Shown here: one piece after another, positions 52,833-60,920 of the stretch
Layout: each line of letters starts with the position of its first letter
How positions within the stretch are numbered: position 1 is the first letter of the stretch
Position numbers and translations under genes: made by a program
From: Streptomyces buecherae
Lineage (GTDB): Bacteria; Actinomycetota; Actinomycetes; Streptomycetales; Streptomycetaceae
Length of the DNA: 64,000 bases
Assembly: GCF_014295035.1 (NCBI RefSeq)
Contig: NZ_CP060404.1
Span: 372,001 to 436,000 of the forward strand
Reading direction: 5' to 3'
The notes under the pieces: model-generated
What the model saw: the letters and a program-made list of their open reading frames with translations, nothing else
Told to the model about the DNA's origin: nothing
Databases searched by the model: none

Positions 52833-53261
52833 TCACAGCACCACGAGCGTCGCGGCCCCGACATAGACGGCCTGGAAAACGGTGCGCCGGCCGAGTGGGT
52901 CGCCCTGGGCCACCTGGCGGCGGGCCGCGGAGACGTTGGCCGGGAACATGCCGATCATCAGCAGGGCGAGGCCGGCCGCCGCCCACCGCGACAGCGCCGG
53001 GACCAGCAGCCCGATCGCGCCGGCGATCTCCAGCCCACCCGTGAGGGTGACCAGCAGGTCGGGGCGTGGGAGCCGGGGCGGGACCATGCCGATGAGGTCG
53101 GCCCGGAGCGCCGGGTGGAAGTGGGCGAGCGCGGTGAACAGGAACATCACCGCCAGCCCTACGCACAGTGCTGGGTGCCAGGCGTCGAGCGCCGACACGC
53201 CGAGCAGGCCGGCGAGGCGCGCCGAGCAGAACCCGAGGACCAGGGCCACGAACGGTTCCAT
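52833..53261 (-). CDS. DoxX-family membrane protein
   Basis: 142 residues from the ATG at 53261, chosen because GGAGG lies 5 nt before it; another ATG 12 nt upstream is possible. Four membrane segments ('LVLGFCSARLAGLLGVSAL', 'ALCVGLAVMFLFTALAHF', 'LVTLTGGLEIAGAIGLLVPAL', 'AAAGLALLMIGMFPANVSAA') and the family's Glu in 'TGGLEIAGAIG'. DoxX-like proteins are tied to oxidative stress or quinone chemistry. Its promoter is shared with the divergent TetR gene, which is therefore its likely repressor. Confidence 0.82.
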   Translation of the reverse strand: MEPFVALVLGFCSARLAGLLGVSALDAWHPALCVGLAVMFLFTALAHFHPALRADLIGMVPPRLPRPDLLVTLTGGLEIAGAIGLLVPALSRWAAAGLALLMIGMFPANVSAARRQVAQGDPLGRRTVFQAVYVGAATLVVL

Positions 53262-53281
53262 GATGGCCTCCATCGGTCGAA

Positions 53282-53331
53282 CTTTCCACTGTCAAGATAC
53301 GCTCACGACACCCCATCTTGTCAATGGAAAG
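53282..53331. promoter_or_regulatory. Long inverted-repeat operator between doxX-like and tetR genes
   Basis: Two 17-bp arms (53282-53298 and 53315-53331) match as inverted copies at 15 of 17 positions, with a 16-bp spacer. They cover the starts of both divergent genes: the TAGGGT -10 of the TetR gene is at 53333-53338, and TTGACA (minus, 53324-53319) plus TATCTT (minus, 53299-53294) could drive the DoxX gene. Confidence 0.7.
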
Positions 53332-53345
53332 ATAGGGTGGGGGCC

Positions 53346-53909
53346 ATGACGGAACGGTCGTATCACCACGGAGACCTGCGCCGCGCCCTGCTCACCGCCA
53401 CCGCCGCGGCGATCGCCGACAAGGGCCCGATGGCGCTGAGCCTGCGCGACCTGGCGCGCCGCGCGGGCGTCTCGCACGCCGCGCCCGCGCACCACTTCGG
53501 CGACAAGGCGGGGCTCCTCACGGCACTCGCCGCCGAGGGGTACGCCATGCTGGCCGACGCGCTGAGCGCCGCCGGCGGGGACCTGCTGGACAGCGGCGTG
53601 GCCTACGTGCGCTTCGCCATCGAGCACCGGGCGCACTTCGAGGTCATGTTCCAGCCCGGCCTGTACCACCCCGACGACCCGGGGGTGGCCGCCGCTCGCG
53701 AGCGGGCCGACCGCTCGCTGTCCACCGCCCTCTCGACCCGCCCGGGCCACCCGCGCGACGAGGACGCGGAGGCCACCCAACTCGCCGCGTGGTCCCTCGC
53801 GCACGGCTTCGCCGCCCTGTGGCTCAGCGGCGCCCTGTCCACCACCACGGAGGGCGACCCCGAGGCCCTGGCGCGACGCGTCCTGGGCCAGCTCTTCCAG
53901 CAACCCTGA
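53346..53909 (+). CDS. TetR-family transcriptional repressor
   Basis: 187 residues from ATG 53346, 7 nt after TAGGGT (leaderless). Helix-turn-helix: 'HGDLRRALLTATAAAIADKG' then 'LSLRDLARRAGVSHAAPAHHFGDKAGLLTALAAEGYAML', with a clear DNA-reading helix. The C-terminal ~120 residues form the ligand domain ('HFEVMFQPGLYHPDD', 'WSLAHGFAALWLSGAL', TetR_C_33-like). The near-perfect operator covers its promoter and that of the DoxX-like gene, so it should repress itself and that gene. Confidence 0.88.
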   Translation: MTERSYHHGDLRRALLTATAAAIADKGPMALSLRDLARRAGVSHAAPAHHFGDKAGLLTALAAEGYAMLADALSAAGGDLLDSGVAYVRFAIEHRAHFEVMFQPGLYHPDDPGVAAARERADRSLSTALSTRPGHPRDEDAEATQLAAWSLAHGFAALWLSGALSTTTEGDPEALARRVLGQLFQQP

Positions 53910-54277
53910 CCCCGACCGGAGTGCGGGCCGCCAGCGACCGGCCCGCACTCCGGCCCGGTACGCGCCAACGCGACGCCCCCTTTCCGGAAGCACGCCCCGG
54001 GTCAAATCAGGATGTGTAATATCCAGGTTGCGAAGGGAGGCATGCGCACCCACCAACCCCGCCTGCCACCAGCCCCTTTCGACGCTCCAGCCTCCGCACC
54101 CCCGAGGCGTCGTACCCCCGAGGCGCCGCAGCGCGACACCCCGACCGCCACCCGCCCCGACAGGCCCTGCCCGGCGGTTCGCCCCACCCGCCCACACGGC
54201 GCGGATCACCCATCGCCCACCACCCAGCCACGCGCCGACGACCTGTCGCACGGCGCACACCCTCAGGGAGAATCTGG
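53910..54277. other. Leader and terminator region before an MFS gene
   Basis: A strong terminator for the TetR gene (53916-53953) is followed by a TAATAT -10 box at 54017-54022 and a ~220-nt C-rich stretch up to the MFS ribosome site. By direct count 54061-54240 has 97 C and 44 G. Open frames here lack plausible starts and overlap the MFS gene. Confidence 0.55.
53916..53953. terminator. Terminator hairpin of the tetR gene
   Basis: Perfect 15-bp stem (53916-53930 and 53939-53953, 8-nt loop) starting 7 nt after the TetR stop codon. Confidence 0.7.
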
Positions 54278-55519
54278 ATGTCCGATGTCTCGGTTCCGAC
54301 CGATGGCGCTCCGGCGACCGAGGCGGGGAAGGCCGGTGGCGGTGGCCTCGCCGCCACGTTCGTCCTCGCGCTCGGCACGTACGCCGTCGGGACGGACGCC
54401 TTCGTGGTCGCCGGCTTCCTTCCGGACATGGCCCGCGCGCTGCACGTCTCGTCGGCCACCGCCGGGCAGTCGATCACGGTGTTCGCCGCCGCCTACGCCG
54501 TACTGTCGCCCGTGCTGGCCACGCTGACCGCACCGCTGTCGCGGCGAACCCTGCTGGTCGGCGCCCTGGTCGTGCTCGGCCTCGCCAATCTGGGCTCCGC
54601 GCTCGCCCCCGACTTCCGGACGCTGATGCTCTCCCGCGTCCTGGCCGCCGCGGGCGCCGCCGTCTACACGCCGGGCGCCGGCGCGGTCAGCGCCGCGCTG
54701 GTGCGGCCCGAACTCCGCGCCCGTTCGCTGGCGGTGGTCGTCGGCGGGCTCACCGTCGCCACCGCCCTGGGCGTACCGCTGGGCCAGGTGGCCAGCGGGG
54801 CGCTCGGCTGGCGCGGCGCGCTCGGTCTGGTCGCCGCCCTGTGCCTGGCGGTCGCGGCCGGCGTCGCCTGGATCATGCCGTCGCTGCCCGGCAGCCCCCG
54901 ACTCCCGCTCCGCGCCCGCCTCACGGTCCTGCGTCAGCCCGCCGTGCTGGCCGTGCTGACGCTGACCGTGTTCGGCATGGGAGCCAGCTACACCGTGTAC
55001 GCCTACAGCGTCGAGGCGTTGGACGCGGTGGGCGTGGCCGACTCCCGGCACGTGTGGATGCTCTTCCTGTACGGGCTCGGCGCGGTGCTCGGCAACCTCG
55101 CCTCCGGGTTCGGTACCGACCGCTGGGGCTCGGCCCGCGTCCTGAGGACCGGGTACCTCACCATGGCGATCTCCCTGGGCGGGCTCGGCTGGCTCGCCTC
55201 GGCCCACTCCCCGTCGCTCGTCGTGGTCGGCCTCGTGATGGTCGGCTGGGGAGCGAGTACGTGGTGCCAGACCCCGGCGCAGCAGCATCGCCTGATCGCG
55301 GCGGCCCCACGGGAGGCGCCCCTGGTGGTCTCCCTCAACTCCTCGTGCATCTACCTCGGCATCGGCCTCGGCACCCTGGCCGGCGGCGCCGCCCTACCCA
55401 CCGGCGTGGGCACCGTGTGCGCCATCGCCAGCGGGGTCGCCGTCGTCGCCCTGGCGTTCTCGCTGGCGACGGCGCGCGCGCCGGGCGCGTCAGCGACCGC
55501 ACCCCGGGGCGAGCGCTGA
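54278..55519 (+). CDS. MFS exporter (chloramphenicol/DHA1-type)
   Basis: 413 residues; ribosome site AGGGAG. Twelve hydrophobic segments; motifs include 'GTYAVGTDAFVVAGFLPDMARAL' (family entry), 'AAAGAAVYTPGAGAVSAALV' and 'GVPLGQVASGALGWRG', common in the CmlR/Cmx/YdhP DHA1 branch that exports chloramphenicol, arabinose-type sugars or other drugs. The substrate is not determined. It sits behind a C-rich untranslated leader that could be a rho-dependent control point. Confidence 0.88.
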   Translation: MSDVSVPTDGAPATEAGKAGGGGLAATFVLALGTYAVGTDAFVVAGFLPDMARALHVSSATAGQSITVFAAAYAVLSPVLATLTAPLSRRTLLVGALVVLGLANLGSALAPDFRTLMLSRVLAAAGAAVYTPGAGAVSAALVRPELRARSLAVVVGGLTVATALGVPLGQVASGALGWRGALGLVAALCLAVAAGVAWIMPSLPGSPRLPLRARLTVLRQPAVLAVLTLTVFGMGASYTVYAYSVEALDAVGVADSRHVWMLFLYGLGAVLGNLASGFGTDRWGSARVLRTGYLTMAISLGGLGWLASAHSPSLVVVGLVMVGWGASTWCQTPAQQHRLIAAAPREAPLVVSLNSSCIYLGIGLGTLAGGAALPTGVGTVCAIASGVAVVALAFSLATARAPGASATAPRGER

Positions 55520-55557
55520 GGACGGCGCGCGGCGTCGGCGCGCCGGTGAGCCGGTGC

Positions 55558-55586
55558 GCCGGGCCGCCGGCTGGCGGCGGCCCGGC
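55558..55586. terminator. Bidirectional terminator hairpin
   Basis: 11-bp perfect stem (55558-55568 and 55576-55586) between the convergent MFS and DUF4442 genes. Confidence 0.6.
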
Positions 55587-55598
55587 CGCGGGCGCCCG

Positions 55599-56051
55599 TC
55601 AGGCGTTCGGGCGGAGCGTCCAGGTGATCGACATCTCGCCGCTGACGGCGCCGTCTTCACGGGTGATCTCGACGCGCACCGAGAACTCGGGCCGGCCGCC
55701 GGCGTCCAGCTCGGCGACCACGTCGGCTATCGGGCGTTCGAGCTCCGCGGTCGCGGTGATGACGCCCTTGGCGACCTTCCTGTACCCGATCTCGGCCCGT
55801 ACGGCGAGCGGCACCGCGCGCGCGAGCTGGTCGCCGAAGGCGGACAGCACGATCGCCCCGCTCGCGGACTCGGCCAACGTGAACATCGCGCCGGCGTGCG
55901 GCCCCTGGATGTGGTTGTGGTAGTCGGGCTGGTCCGGCAGGCGCAGGACGGCGCGCTCGGCGCTCGTCTCGACGAACTCGAGGTTGAGCGTACGAACCAT
56001 CGGCACGCTGGCCGTGAGCATCTCGCCGATCGACGGCATGGTCTCTGACAT
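55599..56051 (-). CDS. DUF4442/PaaI-like hotdog-fold thioesterase
   Basis: 150 residues. Hotdog fold marks: 'HNHIQGPHAGAMFTLAESASGAIV' (central helix, with the HxGxxxxxAE pattern of PaaI/YiiD-like thioesterases) and 'IGYRKVAKGVITATAELE'. It probably cleaves an acyl-CoA; specificity unknown. A lone gene divergent from the proline-rich membrane protein. Confidence 0.82.
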   Translation of the reverse strand: MSETMPSIGEMLTASVPMVRTLNLEFVETSAERAVLRLPDQPDYHNHIQGPHAGAMFTLAESASGAIVLSAFGDQLARAVPLAVRAEIGYRKVAKGVITATAELERPIADVVAELDAGGRPEFSVRVEITREDGAVSGEMSITWTLRPNA

Positions 56052-56133
56052 GCCCGAAAGTTACCAGCGGGTAGGAACTTGTGGGAAGGGTTGACGTAGC
56101 AGCCCGCAGACGGCCCCTCTATGGTTACTCGCC

Positions 56134-57297
56134 ATGTGGCCAGGACAGCAGCCGCCCGGGGGCGAGCAAAACCCGCAGGACCAGAACCCGTACCAACAGC
56201 CGGGATATCCGCAGACCGGACCGCCGGGGCAACCGGGTCCGTACCAGACCCCGGCGCCGGGGCAACCCAACCCGTACCAGCAGCCGGTGCCGCCGCCCGG
56301 CGCGCAACCCGGCCCGCCCGGGCCGCCGGGAGCGCCGCACCAGGGCGCCCCGCAGCCGGGCCCCTACCAGCAGCCGGGCTATCCGCAGCAGACCCCGCCG
56401 CCGCAGACGTGGAACGCGCCGGCCGGGCCGGGCGCCCCGCAGCCCCCGCAGGGCGGCGGTGACAAGCGGAAGAAGACCATCGCGATCGTCACGGCGTCGG
56501 CCGTGGTGGCCGCCGCGGCCGTCGCCGGCGTGGTGATCTTCTCCGGCGATGACGGGGACGACAAGAAGGACAGCGCGAAGGAGTCGCCCAAGCCGTCGGC
56601 CTCCGCCCCGTCCCAGCAGCCGGGCGGCTCGCAGGCGCCGAGCGGCGGCCCGGACAACCCGCGCGGCGGCTCGGACAACCCGCGCAGCGGCGACCCCGCC
56701 GCCAAGCCCGTGATCCCGGGTTGGAAGACGGTCATCAGCGCCAAGCGCCACGTGGCCTTCGACGTCCCGGACACCGCGGACTGGAAGGTCGAGTCGGCGG
56801 GCCTGTCGGTCGGCTTCGAGAGCGACAAGGGCAAGCCGCTCGTCATCATGTCCAGCCCCGCCAAGTACAAGCAGGACGCGTGCTCGGTCAAGGTCGAGGG
56901 CAGCACCCGGCCGGACACCAGCGACCTCGGCGGCGTCGGCACCAAGGGCGCGCTGGGTGCCAAGAGCGAGGCGAGCGCGGCCGAGATCGAGGCCGAGAAC
57001 TGGGTGTTCGCCGGCTACGACCAGAAGCAGACCGGCCAGCGCAAGGTCACCAAGGCCAAGCCGTTCCAGAGCGACCACGGGCTCAAGGGCTACGCCGCCT
57101 CCGCGACGGTCACCGGCGTCAAGAAGACCGACAAGTGCTCCAGTGACGGCAAGTCCTTCACGGTCGCCTACACCGACGTCAACGGCGACTACGCACTGTG
57201 GGTCCTGCACGCCGCCGCCGGCGTCAAGGACGAGTTGCCGAACGAGACCATCGAGAAGATCAAGAGCACCCTGCGCCCGCTCAAGTCGAACGGCTGA
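56134..57297 (+). CDS. Proline-rich single-pass membrane protein
   Basis: 387 residues. The first ~105 are a low-complexity Pro/Gly/Gln/Tyr stretch with repeated NPYQQPG and PGPYQ-like units. One membrane segment follows ('KTIAIVTASAVVAAAAVAGVVIF', ~112-134), then a Ser/Pro-rich linker and an extracellular domain of ~190 residues with two Cys pairs ('DACSVKVEG', 'TDKCSSDG'). This layout is common in streptomycete envelope proteins of unknown function. TATGGT 8 nt before the ATG suggests a leaderless mRNA. Confidence 0.75.
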   Translation: MWPGQQPPGGEQNPQDQNPYQQPGYPQTGPPGQPGPYQTPAPGQPNPYQQPVPPPGAQPGPPGPPGAPHQGAPQPGPYQQPGYPQQTPPPQTWNAPAGPGAPQPPQGGGDKRKKTIAIVTASAVVAAAAVAGVVIFSGDDGDDKKDSAKESPKPSASAPSQQPGGSQAPSGGPDNPRGGSDNPRSGDPAAKPVIPGWKTVISAKRHVAFDVPDTADWKVESAGLSVGFESDKGKPLVIMSSPAKYKQDACSVKVEGSTRPDTSDLGGVGTKGALGAKSEASAAEIEAENWVFAGYDQKQTGQRKVTKAKPFQSDHGLKGYAASATVTGVKKTDKCSSDGKSFTVAYTDVNGDYALWVLHAAAGVKDELPNETIEKIKSTLRPLKSNG

Positions 57298-57329
57298 CCC
57301 CGCCCGCGCACGGGCCGCGGGTAAACGGT

Positions 57330-57359
57330 TTGGCAGGGGGACCCACCCCCGGGAATAGT
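57330..57359 (+). promoter_or_regulatory. Promoter of the second MFS gene
   Basis: TTGGCA (57330-57335) and AATAGT (57354-57359) at 18-bp spacing, 6 nt before the GTG at 57366; no ribosome site, so leaderless initiation is likely. Confidence 0.55.
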
Positions 57360-57365
57360 CCGCCT

Positions 57366-58760
57366 GTGACCACTCCCCCGGCTACACCGCACCGCCGCCC
57401 GGCCTGGGCCGGACGCAACTACACGCTCCTCACGACCGCCGCCGTGGTGACGGGCCTCGGGAACTCCGGGGCCCTCATCGCGGCGGCGTTCGCGGTCCTG
57501 GACGCGGGCGGCGACGGCACCGACGTGGGCCTGGTCGCCGCCGCCCGTACCGCCCCCCTCGTGCTGTTCCTGCTGATCGGCGGGGCCGTCGCGGACCGGC
57601 TGCCCCGGCACCGGGTGATGGTGGCCGCGAACACCCTGAACTGCCTGTCGCAGGCCACCTTCGCGGCCCTGGTGCTGTCCGGGGACGCGGCGCTGTGGCA
57701 GATGGCCGTGCTCGCCGGAGTGGGCGGCACCGGCCAGGCGTTCTTCGCCCCCGCCGCCGAGGGGATGGTGCTCAGCTCGGTCACCGGGGAGCAGGCCAGC
57801 CGGGCGTTCGCGTTCTTCCGGATGGGCGTAGGCGGCGCGAATATCGGCGGCGCGGCGCTGGGCGGGGCGCTGATCGCCGCCGTCGGACCGGGCTGGGTGT
57901 TGGCCATCGACGCCGCCGCGTTCGCCTTCGCGGGCGCGCTGCGGGCCTTCCTCGACGTCAGCCACACGCCCGCCCGCGCACCCGGGGGCGGGCTGTTGCG
58001 CGAGTTGGCCGAGGGGTGGCGCGAGGTCGCGGGACGCCCGTGGCTGTGGAGCATCGTGGGCCAGTTCGCGGTGGTCAACGCCGTGGTCGCGGCGGCGCAG
58101 TCGGTGTACGGCCCGCAGGTCGCCGAGGACCATCTGGGCGGGGCCAGGCCCTGGGGCGTCGCGCTGGCCGCGTTCGGGGCCGGCACGCTGGGTGGCGGGT
58201 TGCTGATGACCCGCTGGCGTCCGCGCCGCATGCTGCTGGTCGGCACCGTGTGCGTCTTTCCGCTGGCCCTGCCGTCGGCCGCGCTGGCCGTGCCGCTGCC
58301 GTTGGCGGGCCTGGCCTCGGTCATGTTCCTGTGCGGGGTCACCGTGGAGGTCTTCGGGGTCTGCTGGATGATGACGCTGCATCAGGAGATCCCGGAGGAC
58401 AAGTTCTCGCGGGTCTCGGCGTACGACTGGTTCGGGTCGGTGGCCATGCTCCCGGTGGCCACGGCGCTCGCCGGGCCGACCGAGCGCCTGGTCGGCCGCT
58501 CGACCGCGCTGTGGGGTTGCTCAGCCCTGGTCCTGCTGCTGACGGCCGTGGTGCTCCTCGTCCCGGACGTACGCCGACTCCGGCGCCGCACCGACGCTCC
58601 CCGGCCCGCCGCCACCCCGGCGGGTTCCCCGCCCGTGAGCGCCACCCCGGTCGCCGGCCCGGTCGAGGGCCCAAGTGGTGGCCAGGTCATTGCGCGTGGG
58701 TCCGAGTCAGCGGGCGGGGACCCGGGCCGGGCGCCGGACGCGCGCCCGGGGCTCAACTGA
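57366..58760 (+). CDS. MFS transporter (probable drug exporter)
   Basis: 464 residues from GTG 57366, placed by the promoter just upstream. Twelve hydrophobic segments with the loop motif in 'LIGGAVADRLPRHRVMVAANTLN' (G-x-x-x-D-x-x-x-R-x) and 'GTGQAFFAPAAEGMVLSSVTGEQASRAFAFFRMGVGGANIGG', as in MdfA/Bcr-like and tetracenomycin-type efflux proteins. A ~65-residue cytoplasmic Ala/Pro/Gly-rich tail ends the protein. Substrate unknown. Its 3' end overlaps the convergent spermidine-synthase-like gene by 8 bp. Confidence 0.85.
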   Translation: MTTPPATPHRRPAWAGRNYTLLTTAAVVTGLGNSGALIAAAFAVLDAGGDGTDVGLVAAARTAPLVLFLLIGGAVADRLPRHRVMVAANTLNCLSQATFAALVLSGDAALWQMAVLAGVGGTGQAFFAPAAEGMVLSSVTGEQASRAFAFFRMGVGGANIGGAALGGALIAAVGPGWVLAIDAAAFAFAGALRAFLDVSHTPARAPGGGLLRELAEGWREVAGRPWLWSIVGQFAVVNAVVAAAQSVYGPQVAEDHLGGARPWGVALAAFGAGTLGGGLLMTRWRPRRMLLVGTVCVFPLALPSAALAVPLPLAGLASVMFLCGVTVEVFGVCWMMTLHQEIPEDKFSRVSAYDWFGSVAMLPVATALAGPTERLVGRSTALWGCSALVLLLTAVVLLVPDVRRLRRRTDAPRPAATPAGSPPVSATPVAGPVEGPSGGQVIARGSESAGGDPGRAPDARPGLN

Positions 58761-59610
58761 TGCTGAACGCGCCGCTCGGCGGCACGGGTGAGGGCGTCGC
58801 CGTCGCGTCCCTCACCGGTGCGGCCCCGGCCACCAGGCGCTCCAGCGCGGCGCCGTCGGCCACCCGCGCGGGGAAGGGGTCGGCGGCGGCGCGGCGGGCG
58901 AGCGCGGCGTACGGCAGCGGCTGCTGGCCGGCCACCAGGATCGCGTTGCCGAACCGGCGGCCCCGCAGCACCCCGGGCTCGGCGATCAGGCACACGTGGG
59001 CGAAGACGGCGGCCAGCGTCGCCGCCTGGGAGCGCAGGAAGGCGAACGGGGCCCCGTCCGCCACGTTGGCCGCGTACCGGCCGGTGGGGCGCAGGACGCG
59101 GGCGGCCTGCCGGGCGTACTCGACGGAGGTCAGGTGCGCGGGCACCCGCGAGCCGCCGAAGACGTCGGCGACGATCACGTCGGCCGACGCGTCGTCGGCC
59201 AGCGCGAGCGCTTCGCGGGCATCGACCGCCGCGACCTCGACCGCGCGGTCCGGGCCCAGCGGCAGCACCTCGGCGACGAGGCCGATCAGCGCCCGGTCGG
59301 CCTCGACCACCCGCTGGCGCGAGCCGGGCCGGGTGGCGGCGACGTAGCGCGGCAGGGTCAACGCCCCGCCGCCGAGGTGCAGGACGTCCAGCGGAGCGGC
59401 CGGTTCCGCGTCACCCTGGCCGGCCGTGTCCAGCACGTGGCCGAGTCGGCGCGCGTACTCGAACTCCAGGTGCAGCGGGTCGGCGAGGTCCACGTACGAC
59501 TGCGGGGCGCCGTCCACGGTCAGCAGCCAGCCGTGCGGGCGGTCCACGTCGGGCAGGAGCTTGGCGGCGCCGAAGTCCACGGCACGGCTCACGGGTATCC
59601 GGTCGTCCAC
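58753..59610 (-). CDS. Spermidine-synthase-like methyltransferase-fold protein
   Basis: 285 residues from GTG 59610, whose upstream GGGGGA may be its ribosome site. SAM-fold motifs: 'LDVLHLGGGALTLPRYVAATRPGSRQRVVEADRALIG' and 'ADVIVADVFGGSRVPAHLTSVEYARQAARVLRPTGRYAANV', matching the spermidine/spermine synthase domain used in actinobacterial 'fused MFS/spermidine synthase' proteins, but here alone. The polyamine-binding region looks altered, so it may not make spermidine. Its 3' end overlaps the MFS gene by 8 bp. Confidence 0.78.
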   Translation of the reverse strand: MDDRIPVSRAVDFGAAKLLPDVDRPHGWLLTVDGAPQSYVDLADPLHLEFEYARRLGHVLDTAGQGDAEPAAPLDVLHLGGGALTLPRYVAATRPGSRQRVVEADRALIGLVAEVLPLGPDRAVEVAAVDAREALALADDASADVIVADVFGGSRVPAHLTSVEYARQAARVLRPTGRYAANVADGAPFAFLRSQAATLAAVFAHVCLIAEPGVLRGRRFGNAILVAGQQPLPYAALARRAAADPFPARVADGAALERLVAGAAPVRDATATPSPVPPSGAFSIS

Positions 59611-59750
59611 TCCCCCATTGTGCGGCCGAGCGCCCGCCGCCCCGCACCAGCGCGTCCCGCTCCGTGGGCCCAGCGGGGCCACGGAGCGGGACGAGGGTGC
59701 CGCCGCGCGACAGCCGGGCGCCGGCGCGCGGGCGGCCCGCGCGCCGGCGC

Positions 59751-60920
59751 TCAGCCCTCGATCGTGAGCACGGTGCCCGCGCCCACCGTCCGACCGCCGT
59801 CCCGGATGACGAAGCGCAGGTCGGGCTGGACGGGGGTGGCGCGGCTCAGCTCGACGCCCAGCGTGAGGGTGTCGCCGGGGCGAGCCGCGCGCGCTCCCGG
59901 CGGGTTGATCGCGCCGAGGACGTGGGTCGTCCGCAGGAAGAACTCCGGGCGGTACCCGGTGGCGAACGGCTCGGCCCGCCCGCCGCGCGCCCCCGGCAGC
60001 ACGTGGACGTGCGCCGTGAATTGGCGTCGCGGCGTCAGGCTGCCGGGGGCGGCGGCCAGGTCGCCGCGGCGCAGCACGGCGTGCGGGACCCCGCGTAGCA
60101 ACAGCGCGACGGTATCGCCCGCCTCGGCCCGGGTCAGCGGTCTGCCGAAGACCTCCAGGCCGGCCACCGCCATCTCGACGTCGGGGCCGACGACCTGCAC
60201 CCGGTCCCCGCTGCGCACCGTGCCGCGCTCGATGGTCCCGGAGATCACCGCGCCCTCGCCGGCGCGCGGCAGCGCGTGGTCCACCGGCAGCAGGAACGGC
60301 TCACCCGGCTGGCGTTCCGGCGTGGGCACGACGGTGTCCACCGCGTCCAGCAGCGCCTCGATGGTGCCGATCCACCGCGGGACGCCCTCCAACGCCCGGA
60401 GCGCCGAGACGCGGATGACGGGCGTGGTGCCGCCCGGGTAGCCGTGCGCGTCCAGCAGCGCGCGGATCTCCCGCTCGGCGCGCTCCATCGCCGCCGCCTC
60501 GCCGGCGTCCACCTGGCTGAGGGCGACGACGAGGTGCTCGACGCCGAGTTGCCGGGCGATGAGCACGTGCTCGACGGTCTGGGCCTGGACGCCGGCGAGG
60601 GCCGAGACGACGAGGATCGCCCCGTCGAGCTGGGCCGCCCCGCTGATCACGTGCTCGATGGCGGCGGCCTCGCCGGGCATGTCCCGGTGGGCGTAGTGCC
60701 GGGTACCGGTCTCGTACTCGACGCGCGTGCTCTTCAGCGCGCCGCGCGCCGCGGCGTCCAGCGCCCGGTCGCTGCGCGCGGGCGGCGCGACGTCGACGGC
60801 GGTCCGCGCGCCGAGCAGGCGCGTGATGGCCGCGGTGAGCGTGGTCTTGCCGTGGCGGGCGTGGCCCAGGGTGGCGATGTTGAGGTGCGGCTTGGCGAGT
60901 ACGGGCGTCTGCGCGGACAT
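59751..60920 (-). CDS. Divergent elongation factor Tu paralogue (Tuf3-like)
   Basis: 389 residues, start supported by GAGAGGA. Full EF-Tu length: G domain (~12-200), domain II ('FLLPVDHALPRAGEGAVISGTIERGTV') and domain III ('TATV'-type ending 'GRTVGAGTVLTIEG'). It resembles Tuf3 of Streptomyces, but key GTPase residues are changed: P-loop GHARHGKT instead of GHVDHGKT; the RGITI switch I reads RGALK and is one residue shorter; DMPGH reads DMPGE (E84, replacing the catalytic His); and NKxD reads SQVD (135-138). It therefore probably lacks normal GTP hydrolysis or specificity. It may be a stress, antibiotic-evasion or regulatory paralogue. Single gene. Confidence 0.85.
   Translation of the reverse strand: MSAQTPVLAKPHLNIATLGHARHGKTTLTAAITRLLGARTAVDVAPPARSDRALDAAARGALKSTRVEYETGTRHYAHRDMPGEAAAIEHVISGAAQLDGAILVVSALAGVQAQTVEHVLIARQLGVEHLVVALSQVDAGEAAAMERAEREIRALLDAHGYPGGTTPVIRVSALRALEGVPRWIGTIEALLDAVDTVVPTPERQPGEPFLLPVDHALPRAGEGAVISGTIERGTVRSGDRVQVVGPDVEMAVAGLEVFGRPLTRAEAGDTVALLLRGVPHAVLRRGDLAAAPGSLTPRRQFTAHVHVLPGARGGRAEPFATGYRPEFFLRTTHVLGAINPPGARAARPGDTLTLGVELSRATPVQPDLRFVIRDGGRTVGAGTVLTIEG

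Noticed and set aside
54012..54527. Possible leader peptide of the MFS exporter
   Set aside because: The frame does not stop before the MFS gene and runs into it in a different frame; no short peptide with a proper start and stop was seen.
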